Under the pieces are notes generated by a model. The model did not search any database. It was not told the DNA's origin and saw only the letters and a program-made list of their open reading frames with translations. From a virus: a stretch of DNA of 25,105 bases. The stretch covers positions 1 through 25,105 of IMG/VR virus record IMGVR_UViG_3300032288_001494; one strand, written 5' to 3'. Position 1 is the stretch's first letter, and every line of letters starts with the position of its first letter. Made by a program: the position numbers and the translations under genes. This document shows positions 19,074 through 25,105 of the stretch, piece after piece.

Positions 19074-20030
19074 ATGGCAAATCTTGAGGAAGCAATCGTA
19101 GCGACCTTGTTCGATCAGTCCGATTCAATAGCAGATGAGATTCTTCATCATAATCCGCTTTTGGCTTCGCTTGATGAGCAGGGTCTAATTCGTAAATTCT
19201 CCGGTGGATATGAGCTTCGTAAGCCAGTCATGTACAATGATTCGGCTGTCGGTGGTTTCTATTCCGGATTCTCATCTTTCAACCTTGATTCAATCGATGA
19301 TGCAACTGCATTCCGATTCGCTATCAAGCAGGTATATGAGCCTGTAGCAATCTCAGGGCGTGATCGTCGTGCTAACCGTGACGAAGCTATGCTGCTTGAC
19401 CTTGCTGAAATGAAGATGAAGGCTGCAATCGCTCGACTTAAGAATACCGTTTCTACCTCGCTCCGTGGCGATGGAACAGGAAGCGGAGGACTTGAGTTTG
19501 ACGGTATCAAGAAGGCAGTTTCGACTTCACCTTCATCTGGTACTTATGGAACGATTGACCGCACTTCAAACACTTTTGCACGCAACCTTGCAGTAAACGT
19601 AACGTTGACTGCTGCAAACGTACAGGAGCAAATCACCGATGCAATCAGCCAGATTACTCGTGGTGATGAGCAGCCTGACCTTGGACTTATGGATCGTACT
19701 GCTTGGAAGTACCTTCATAGTTCTTTGACTGCAATTCAGCGCATTCAGCTTCCTGTAAAGAAAGCTGTAGCTGGATTCAGAGTGCTTCAGTATGACGGAT
19801 GTGATTTTGTATTCGATGGTGGATACGGATCCTCTGTACTTGAGACAAACAGCTGCCGACTTCTCAACACCAAATATTGGTCGTTTGATGTAGTTCGTGG
19901 CGCAGATTTCAAGCCGCTTGCTCCAGAGATGGCACGTCCTGTTGACCAGGATGCGTTCTTCACTGTGATCATTGTAGAGGGTAACCTCTGCTGTGCGGCT
20001 CCTGCGCTTCAGGCTGTTATTTACGCTTAA
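19074..20030 (+). CDS. Major capsid protein (318 aa)
   Basis: A 318-residue coat protein of the HK97-like fold. The pattern is ANLEEAIVATLFDQSDSIAD, NPLLASLDEQGLIRKFSGGYELRKPVMYN, FRFAIKQVYEPVAISGRDRRANRDEAM, LRGDGTGSGGLEFDGIKKAV (E-loop and spine region), then LMDRTAWKYLHSSL, LQYDGCDFVFDGGYG and a hydrophobic C-terminal strand (QDAFFTVIIVEGNLCCAAPA). It resembles coat proteins of marine and other short-tailed phages that have an F-x-R/Q-S-x-x-I-A-D start. Position after the scaffold and strong, biased codon use support the call. A hairpin covers its ribosome-binding site. Confidence 0.88.
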   Translation: MANLEEAIVATLFDQSDSIADEILHHNPLLASLDEQGLIRKFSGGYELRKPVMYNDSAVGGFYSGFSSFNLDSIDDATAFRFAIKQVYEPVAISGRDRRANRDEAMLLDLAEMKMKAAIARLKNTVSTSLRGDGTGSGGLEFDGIKKAVSTSPSSGTYGTIDRTSNTFARNLAVNVTLTAANVQEQITDAISQITRGDEQPDLGLMDRTAWKYLHSSLTAIQRIQLPVKKAVAGFRVLQYDGCDFVFDGGYGSSVLETNSCRLLNTKYWSFDVVRGADFKPLAPEMARPVDQDAFFTVIIVEGNLCCAAPALQAVIYA

Positions 20031-20048
20031 TTGTAGGAGGAACATAAT

Positions 20049-20528
20049 ATGTCAGGTTCAGGATCATTTGGAGTTAATTACAAGAAAGTATGGGATGGTG
20101 TTTCATCCCCTCTTCCTGCCAAGCTCAAAGACGTAGGCCATTCAACAGAAGGGTCTTTTGTATTTGTTCAAGCAAGTGGCGCCATTGCTCAGTATGACTT
20201 TGTGCATATTGATACCGAAGGCCAAGCTGCTAAATGCACAACGACTCTTGCTGCTCAAACCAGCCAGGTTGGTGCTGCTCAGGTAGCTGCTGCTGACAAC
20301 GAGTACCTTTGGGTATGGATTGGTGGAGAGCAGGGTGGTGGAACGGGTAAGGGAATTAAAGGCAGCATCCTCACTGGATATGTTGCTAAAAACACCCTTT
20401 ACACAACTGCCACTGCTGGCTCTGCTGATGACACTGCTACGACTAAGTTGATTGGAGTAGTAGGTCTCACAGCTACCACAGCGACTCAGGCTGTAGAGCT
20501 TGCTTCCACGTCAATCATCACAACCTAG
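20049..20528 (+). CDS. Capsid decoration-like protein (159 aa)
   Basis: A 159-residue small beta protein (SGSGSFGVNYKKVWDGVSSP, then many short strands ending VELASTSIITT). High alanine, glycine and threonine content, a position right after the coat gene, and a very strong TAGGAGG ribosome-binding site eight bases before ATG suggest a major virion component such as a decoration or cement protein. I see no specific family motif. A hairpin follows its stop. Confidence 0.6.
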   Translation: MSGSGSFGVNYKKVWDGVSSPLPAKLKDVGHSTEGSFVFVQASGAIAQYDFVHIDTEGQAAKCTTTLAAQTSQVGAAQVAAADNEYLWVWIGGEQGGGTGKGIKGSILTGYVAKNTLYTTATAGSADDTATTKLIGVVGLTATTATQAVELASTSIITT

Positions 20529-20538
20529 TTGTGTAGTA

Positions 20539-20562
20539 GAGGGAGGCTTGTACAGCTCCCTC
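20539..20562 (+). repeat. GC-rich hairpin, copy 1
   Basis: GAGGGAG (20539-20545) pairs with CTCCCTC (20556-20562) around the loop GCTTGTACAG. There is no T run afterwards. The same loop design recurs at 20989-21012 (GCTTGTTTAG), so the pair are duplicated elements between the capsid accessory genes. They are probably mRNA stabilisers or partial terminators that grade expression. Confidence 0.6.
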
Positions 20563-20579
20563 GCTTCTAAGGAGATTAT

Positions 20580-20984
20580 ATGTCACTTCTTACAGATTTG
20601 ATTGGTTTGGGACTTCCTCCAGAGCAAGCAAATGTGTTGTCAACTTTTAGCATTACATCGGCTCCTGCACTCTCATCGAGTGGAAGTCTCACTGCTACTG
20701 GCACGACAATTACAGATGCTCTTGCTCTTACATCGTTTATCAACCTTGTAGGTACTGCTGCTGCATCGACAGGAGTTAAACTTCCTGACGTTCAGATTGG
20801 TGGAATCGTGGTTGTACAAAACAATGGCGCAAATGCTCTGAACGTATTCCCGCATTCATCACTAGGAACACTTAACGGTGGTACTGCTGGTGCTGCGGTA
20901 ACGTGTGCTGCTGCGGCTGGTAACATTTGTATTAAACGCTCGTCAACAGATTGGCTTGTATACGTTGTTGCTAAGGAAGCATAA
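20580..20984 (+). CDS. Small virion protein (134 aa)
   Basis: A 134-residue beta protein: MSLLTDLIGLGLPPEQANVL, then repeated small-residue strands (SSGSLTATGTTITDALALTS, VKLPDVQIGGIVVVQNNGAN, ending DWLVYVVAKEA). The QIGGIVVVQNNGANALNVFP pattern is one I recall from structural proteins of other phages. It is a candidate decoration or fibre-base part. AAGGAG lies just before ATG. The function is inferred from position. Confidence 0.6.
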   Translation: MSLLTDLIGLGLPPEQANVLSTFSITSAPALSSSGSLTATGTTITDALALTSFINLVGTAAASTGVKLPDVQIGGIVVVQNNGANALNVFPHSSLGTLNGGTAGAAVTCAAAAGNICIKRSSTDWLVYVVAKEA

Positions 20985-20988
20985 CAAA

Positions 20989-21012
20989 TGGGGAGGCTTG
21001 TTTAGCTCCCCA
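20989..21012 (+). terminator. GC-rich hairpin, copy 2, possible weak terminator
   Basis: TGGGGAG (20989-20995) pairs with CTCCCCA (21006-21012) around GCTTGTTTAG and is followed by AATTTTATT. The short T run makes partial termination plausible, lowering expression of downstream genes. It matches the hairpin at 20539-20562 in loop and stem design. Confidence 0.5.
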
Positions 21013-21029
21013 AATTTTATTGGTGATTT

Positions 21030-21287
21030 ATGCCAGATTTTACACCCTCTAATCCTAGTGCATTATTTTCTGCTCGAAGCGTTGCCGCTGTAACTGCTTC
21101 TGATTCTACCGATCTAACTGGCTGTAGAGCTTTGTGGGTTGGTGGGACTGGAAACTTAGTTGTCAAAGGAGTGGACAATGCTTCAGCTGTTACAATCGTT
21201 ATCCCTGCGGCTGGTGTGCTTATTCCGATTTTTGCTAGCCGTGTTATGGCAGCTACTACCGCAACGTCTATTGTGGCGTTTTACTAG
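21030..21287 (+). CDS. Small virion protein (85 aa)
   Basis: An 85-residue beta protein: MPDFTPSNPSALFSARSVAA, then GCRALWVGGTGNLVVKGVDN, IPAAGVLIPIFASRVMAATTATSIVAFY. The G-x-L-x-V...G-V-L-P-x-x-V-x-R-V-x-x-T-T-A-x-x-I pattern is common in tiny phage structural proteins near the capsid genes. GGTGA lies upstream. Function unknown; a fibre-base or decoration role is possible. Confidence 0.65.
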   Translation: MPDFTPSNPSALFSARSVAAVTASDSTDLTGCRALWVGGTGNLVVKGVDNASAVTIVIPAAGVLIPIFASRVMAATTATSIVAFY

Positions 21288-21288
21288 T

Positions 21289-22056
21289 ATGTTTATTGGA
21301 ATCAATGGCATATCAATTTGTCGTCCTGGCAAGCAGGGTGCGTCATTTGATCCAAGTTCTTTAAGTCCTTTGGTGTGGCTTGAGGGAGATAAAAACGTAA
21401 CTAACGACGGTAGTGGCAACTGTTCCGCTTGGGGAGATTTGTCTGGCAATTCACGCAATGCCGCTCAAGCTACTCTTGCTGATAGACCTTTGATTGTTTC
21501 AGCTGGTCAAAACGGTCTTAATATTCTTAGGTTTGATGGTAGCACTGATTTCTTACAAATACCGCTATTTACTGGACCATTTGCTTATCCCGTTACGTGG
21601 TATGTAGCATTGAAGGTGCCTACGTTGTCGGTGGATTACGGGCCAATCATTGATACTTATCAGGGACTAGGTGGCAATGCTGGCTATACGTTTTACATTA
21701 AAAACACATACAAAAGTGCGGTGTATGCTAAGACTGGTGCGCCACAGGTATCGTATGATGGGACTGGCGCTACAACGTATGTTGCTAATAACAAGTACAC
21801 GCTAGCTTGGGTAGTTGGAAACAGCGCCACAAATCCAACCACGTCGTATACAAACAATGTTCAAGATGGGCAGATAGCTGGTTCGTATACTTTGGATACG
21901 AATACGCTTGCCCAACCACTTTTGATCGGTAAAGGCTTTGGTACTACTCGGCGCATGGCAATGGATCTATATCATGTTTCTTGTTTTGCTGGCGCACATG
22001 ATGCCACAACAAGAGGCAAGATGCAGACATGGATACAAGGCAAATGGGGCATCTAA
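21289..22056 (+). CDS. LamG/concanavalin-like virion protein (255 aa)
   Basis: A 255-residue protein. After a short lead it has a lectin-like jelly roll: FDPSSLSPLVWLEGDKNVTN, GSGNCSAWGDLSGNSRNAAQ, LRFDGSTDFLQIP, then strand-rich repeats ending MAMDLYHVSCFAGAHDATTR and MQTWIQGKWGI. The W-x-D-L-S-G-N...F-D-G-x-x-D-(F/Y)-L entry is typical of LamG domains in phage fibres and head decorations, which can bind sugars. ATG 21289 lies one base after the previous stop; longer in-frame starts lie inside the upstream gene. A glycan-binding role is inferred. Confidence 0.75.
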   Translation: MFIGINGISICRPGKQGASFDPSSLSPLVWLEGDKNVTNDGSGNCSAWGDLSGNSRNAAQATLADRPLIVSAGQNGLNILRFDGSTDFLQIPLFTGPFAYPVTWYVALKVPTLSVDYGPIIDTYQGLGGNAGYTFYIKNTYKSAVYAKTGAPQVSYDGTGATTYVANNKYTLAWVVGNSATNPTTSYTNNVQDGQIAGSYTLDTNTLAQPLLIGKGFGTTRRMAMDLYHVSCFAGAHDATTRGKMQTWIQGKWGI

Positions 22057-22126
22057 ATGCGTAGATCCCAATATTTAATTTCTAGTGTATACATAATGGC
22101 ATAGGCAATCTTTTATTAGGAGAATT
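22057..22126 (+). other. Short AT-rich spacer with a shared 11-mer
   Basis: A 70-bp gap before the next gene, ending in AGGAGA before ATG 22127. It contains TAGTGTATACA (22083-22093), which also occurs on the minus strand at 5958-5968 in another spacer. No convincing promoter spacing is seen. Confidence 0.3.
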
Positions 22127-22807
22127 ATGCCGCAGATAGACTGGAATACGATTATGAACGGGCAGTCACAGCAGAAAAAGCGTTTTGCTGGTGCTAACGT
22201 AAAGTTTTTTAATGCTTATAACGAGAACAAAGAAAAGTCATTGAAAGAGGGACGACCTATCTTCGATGAAATTCCCTCAATTTCTATTCAATGGCCGGGT
22301 GGGGACGAAACTGTGCGTCGCATAGAACCACAAGATATCCACGAATATCCAGAGCTATACAAAGCATTTTCCATTGGCAACGAACCAATTGAAAGCGGGA
22401 CACCACTTGTAGAGTGGCCACCTATTAGTGGTTCTGCGGTGCGAGAACTTCAGTACATTGGATTCAAGACAGTCGAGCAGTTGGCAGAGGCAAATGATAG
22501 CCTTCGGTCTAAACTTGGCCCACTGTTCCGGTTTGTAAAGATGGCGAAAGATTGGTTGGATGCTGCAAACTCGTCACAAAATGACGTTGTTGGGCTGCGG
22601 CAATTACTTGAGCGAGAGCAGAAGCGTACTGCAAAACTTGAGCACCAACTGGAACTACTCATGCAGAGAGTTGAGGCCAATGAAGGCACTGATTTGCGTA
22701 ATGTAAGAAAGGAGGTGATCCAAGAATCTGACGATGTCGAAAGCCCTTTCGACACCGGGGAAGTTACTGGGGAACCGAAACGAAGAGGCAGACCGAGAAA
22801 AGGATAG
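22127..22807 (+). CDS. Late protein with C-terminal AT-hook (226 aa)
   Basis: A 226-residue protein. The N-terminal half has RFAGANVKFFNAYNENKEKS, a PSISIQWPGGDETVRRIEP beta segment and LVEWPPISGSAVRELQYIGFKTVEQLA (93-119), the last resembling an HhH-like helix pair. A coiled coil follows (about 155-190). The end, KRRGRPRKG (218-226), contains an R-G-R-P core with flanking basic residues, a classical AT-hook. The WPP-x-SGSAV...L-x-Y-x-G-(I/F)-x-T-x-E-Q-L-A stretch recurs in phage head-region proteins. DNA binding inside or during packaging is a reasonable guess. AGGAGA precedes the ATG. Confidence 0.65.
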   Translation: MPQIDWNTIMNGQSQQKKRFAGANVKFFNAYNENKEKSLKEGRPIFDEIPSISIQWPGGDETVRRIEPQDIHEYPELYKAFSIGNEPIESGTPLVEWPPISGSAVRELQYIGFKTVEQLAEANDSLRSKLGPLFRFVKMAKDWLDAANSSQNDVVGLRQLLEREQKRTAKLEHQLELLMQRVEANEGTDLRNVRKEVIQESDDVESPFDTGEVTGEPKRRGRPRKG

Positions 22808-22810
22808 ATT

Positions 22811-23146
22811 ATGGCATCACTTGATGAATACAAAAAGTTGTTAGAAGAAGAAGTTGCTCGCAGAAATGCAGTGCAGAAAAGCGAGCTACTAAACAATCTG
22901 ATTAAGTATTATCAACAAGATGCCGAAGGCCGAGCCTTTTTCAGGACTCAAACGCCTCTTAACAAATATCAGATGGCGGGGCAGGAGGTGTTGCAGCAAA
23001 TGTTCACTCCTTACGGTGTAAGTGACGTGGCGAAATACATTGAGATTGCCAAGGAATTCAATCAACAAGAAGCAGAAAAGAAACTAGAAGAGGAGCTACG
23101 GCCATCTCTTTTACAATCCTTACTGCAAAATTTAATTGGTGAATAA
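22811..23146 (+). CDS. Small helical late protein (111 aa)
   Basis: A 111-residue, mostly helical, glutamine- and glutamate-rich protein (MASLDEYKKLLEEEVARRNA, EFNQQEAEKKLEEELRPSLL, ending LLQNLIGE). It has no membrane segment. AAGGAT lies before ATG, and its TAA is directly followed by the adaptor ATG. Position before the adaptor suggests a small head-completion protein. No family is recognised. Confidence 0.6.
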   Translation: MASLDEYKKLLEEEVARRNAVQKSELLNNLIKYYQQDAEGRAFFRTQTPLNKYQMAGQEVLQQMFTPYGVSDVAKYIEIAKEFNQQEAEKKLEEELRPSLLQSLLQNLIGE

Positions 23147-24010
23147 ATGTCCTTAGCAACAATTGTTCAAAACGTAGCAGACGAGTGCGGCTATACAGTC
23201 GAGTCAAACGTAGCTACTTCTTCTGAAACTACTACAAAACAATTGTTGGCAATCACTCAGCGTATTAACCGTGACATCTTCGAGGCATACCCCTGGCCTA
23301 AATGTTATGCGTCTGGAAGTATTACGTTGGTCGGAGGGCAAGCAAACTATGCGTTGCCCTCCGCTTTTTCTTGGTATCAATACGAAACGTTTTGGAATAG
23401 CTCTACACGTTTTCGCATTCTTGGCCCAATGAGTGAGCAGGAATATGGCGAGATTAGAGGATTCGGGCTTAACACCACGGTCTATCAAAGAATGCAAATC
23501 CGTGGCATTTCAAATACTGAACTACTTATTAGTCCGACTCCTGGAGCTAATAACAATGGTAACATTATTGTATTTGAGTATATCGCTGATAGAAGCGTTA
23601 AGCCAAAAACTTGGACTACCAACACACTTTTCACAACCAATTCCTATTGTTTCTACAACGGCAACTATTACTTTACGACCGCTGGAGGAACCACAGGAGC
23701 TACCCCACCGACTCATACAAGCGGATCAGTTTCAGATGGCGGTGTAACTTGGGACTACTATAACGGTGCTTACAGCACGTTTTTAGCAGATACGGATGTA
23801 AGCGTATTTAACGAGAAGTTAGTTGAGCAAGGAGTGCTTGAGCGCTTTGCTGAGATACATGGACTGACTACCATTCAACAGAAATTTCCGACGCAATTAC
23901 ATGAAGAGTATAGCCGAGATAACCCTGGCAAAATTATATATGCTGGTGGTCATACTCGTGCTGAACTTTTTGCTAGAAGTGGAACCGCTGTATTTGGAAC
24001 GTGGATATAA
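23147..24010 (+). CDS. Head-tail adaptor (P22 gp4-like), with inserted beta module
   Basis: A 287-residue protein. Residues 1-160 match the gp4-like adaptor group that extends the portal (SLATIVQNVADECGYTVESN, ITQRINRDIFEAYPWPKCYA, GQANYALPSAFSWYQYE, IRGISNTELLISPTPGAN, VFEYIADRS). Residues about 163-206 are an extra small domain (CFYNGNYYFTTAGGTTGATP, VSDGGVTWDYY) of the Y-x-T-T-x-G-T-T-G...P-T-H-T-S-G...D-G-x-x-T-W type usually seen in tail spikes and fibres. The core resumes at about 211 (FLADTDVSVFNEKLVEQGVL). Adaptor identity is well supported; the insert's role is unknown. Confidence 0.78.
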   Translation: MSLATIVQNVADECGYTVESNVATSSETTTKQLLAITQRINRDIFEAYPWPKCYASGSITLVGGQANYALPSAFSWYQYETFWNSSTRFRILGPMSEQEYGEIRGFGLNTTVYQRMQIRGISNTELLISPTPGANNNGNIIVFEYIADRSVKPKTWTTNTLFTTNSYCFYNGNYYFTTAGGTTGATPPTHTSGSVSDGGVTWDYYNGAYSTFLADTDVSVFNEKLVEQGVLERFAEIHGLTTIQQKFPTQLHEEYSRDNPGKIIYAGGHTRAELFARSGTAVFGTWI

Positions 24011-25105
24011 TGGCTATTGCAGGACCAACAACATTTAAGAGCGATCCAGAGCTGACTTATAAAGACCCGAATGCGTACATTGCCTACCTACGCACACAAG
24101 GACTGCCACCACAACAGGTAGTTCAAATGGTAACACAACGATTTGGTCCGCCAAAAACTCCACAAGAGCAAGCAAAGGATAGGGCTTCTCAAGCTCAGAC
24201 GGCTGGCCTTGCTCAAACTGGTGGAGCATTAGCAGGAACAATTGGCGCTGCATATCTTACAAATCAACTTCTAGGTAGTGGCACAAGTGCCATTGCGCCA
24301 CAACTTGCAACCCCAGCTGCAACTCCAGTCGCCACGCCAGTTGCAAGTCCACAAATTGTTGGAGCAACTAAAGTTGGAGGCGAAACAGCAGCTAGTTCTG
24401 TTAGTTCTGTAGCATTGCCGGTTGTGGCAACAGCTCTACAATTAAACAATATCTGGGAAGGTGGAATGAAGGATATTGTTCGAGGTCGAGCAAATCGTTC
24501 TGATTATACAAATCAAGCTATAAATATGTTTCCGTATACAGCACCCTATAATATAGGACTGCGATTACTTGGGAAACGATCCATTGGTCAAATGATGACC
24601 ACTGGCAAATCAGATGCGCAACTGATGCGTGATGATTTCCGTGGAGTCCTTAAAGACACTGGAGTTGCTGATAAAACGTATCATGTAAACTTAGCAGATG
24701 GGTCAAAGTTTAACATTGGACTTGATGGCAAAACTCGCTACAAAAATGTAGGCGAAAATATTGACGGCAAAACCACTCGTCAGGCATGGGACGTTGATTT
24801 TAGTAATCCACTTGCAAAGTTTGCTACAAGTCAAATTGACCCCATGATCCGTAACATTTACGCAGAAGCGCCAAAAAGTGTTAAGCCCGAGCAGTACACG
24901 GGAATGCTTGTAAACGCTGCCACGTCAAATGCTAAATCAGAGCAAGATGTATTAAACAACATCCAAGCCATGCTTGGTAAATCAACTTTTGCTAAGCAAG
25001 CTGGTGTTGGCGTAGAAGGGCCAATAGCGCCAGTACAACGGCCACCAAAGGGTCAAGTAGCACGAGTCTCCCCTGGTATGTACATGAACGATAAAGGCCA
25101 TGTAG
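24010..25105 (+). CDS. Internal virion / DNA-ejection-type protein (partial, runs off window)
   Basis: An open frame of at least 365 codons with no stop before the window edge. It starts MAIAGPTTFKSDPELTYKDP, overlapping the adaptor stop (TAATG). Residues about 65-90 hold a glycine-rich membrane-like segment (GGALAGTIGAAYLTNQLLG). An alanine/proline/threonine-rich hinge, a second hydrophobic stretch and a long helical, polar region follow. Glycine-zipper segments early in a long virion protein are typical of podovirus ejection proteins that form a channel for DNA across the envelope. Position after the adaptor fits. The full length cannot be seen. Confidence 0.65.
   Translation, partial: MAIAGPTTFKSDPELTYKDPNAYIAYLRTQGLPPQQVVQMVTQRFGPPKTPQEQAKDRASQAQTAGLAQTGGALAGTIGAAYLTNQLLGSGTSAIAPQLATPAATPVATPVASPQIVGATKVGGETAASSVSSVALPVVATALQLNNIWEGGMKDIVRGRANRSDYTNQAINMFPYTAPYNIGLRLLGKRSIGQMMTTGKSDAQLMRDDFRGVLKDTGVADKTYHVNLADGSKFNIGLDGKTRYKNVGENIDGKTTRQAWDVDFSNPLAKFATSQIDPMIRNIYAEAPKSVKPEQYTGMLVNAATSNAKSEQDVLNNIQAMLGKSTFAKQAGVGVEGPIAPVQRPPKGQVARVSPGMYMNDKGHV

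Noticed and set aside
19566-20045. 159-codon antisense frame opposite the major capsid gene
   Set aside because: It lies wholly opposite a well-supported coat gene with strongly biased codons, which commonly leaves the complementary strand open; it has no start signals.
22450-22896. 148-codon serine-rich antisense frame
   Set aside because: Serine- and cysteine-rich composition is an artefact of reading opposite glutamate- and lysine-rich codons of the late gene.

Overview
The window is one continuous stretch of a tailed double-stranded DNA bacteriophage. It holds a terminase, a P22-like portal, a scaffold-like protein, a major capsid protein, a gp4-like adaptor, fibre and tail-collar proteins, and an ejection-type protein. 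There is no tape-measure, sheath, tail-tube or tail-terminator gene among the structural genes, so a short-tailed (podovirus-like) virion is the best fit. A Gram-negative, probably proteobacterial, host is inferred from the ERF recombinase, the DUF551 and zinc-ribbon accessory proteins and a lipobox protein. I cannot name a species. No integrase, attachment site, DNA polymerase, primase, helicase, tRNA or CRISPR array is visible.

Layout. Bases 97-285 (+) hold a small holin-like membrane protein that meets a leftward gene block tail to tail. Bases 282-3564 (-) are a leftward block of ten genes: a Holliday-junction-resolvase-like nuclease, two more possible PD-(D/E)XK proteins, an SSB-like protein and several unknowns. 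Bases 3618-4396 (+) form a small rightward island: an excisionase/MerR-type HTH protein, a bidirectional terminator, and a winged-helix replication initiator. The initiator gene carries five 17-bp palindromic iterons followed by AT-rich 12-mers, an arrangement strongly reminiscent of the lambda O gene and its origin. A 200-bp structured non-coding stretch and a strong terminator follow (4397-4605). Bases 4604-8390 (-) are a second leftward early block: an ERF annealing recombinase, an RHH-like protein, four envelope-directed small proteins, and a run of tiny genes that share one ribosome-binding cassette. Bases 8391-8665 are a divergent control region with three TATGANTCATA operators and a good leftward promoter.

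Bases 8666-25105 (+) are the rightward late region. In order it holds an HTH regulator, a small-terminase candidate, a cluster of small zinc-ribbon, DUF551 and membrane proteins, the large terminase, portal, a long fibre, a tail-collar protein, two small conserved proteins, scaffold, capsid, decoration-like proteins, a lectin-like protein, an AT-hook-tailed protein, the adaptor, and a long open ejection-type protein that leaves the window. Most late genes are coupled by ATGA or TAATG overlaps.

How it fits together (inference): the 8.4-8.6 kb region controls early leftward transcription. Early products remodel the host envelope and provide recombination functions (ERF, SSB-like, resolvase). 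The 3.6-4.6 kb island controls and starts replication. The rightward operon packages DNA and builds the particle. The most notable item is the nested origin: its iterons are kept as DNA across two reading frames, each carries two GATC sites, and the host protein is much shorter than lambda O.
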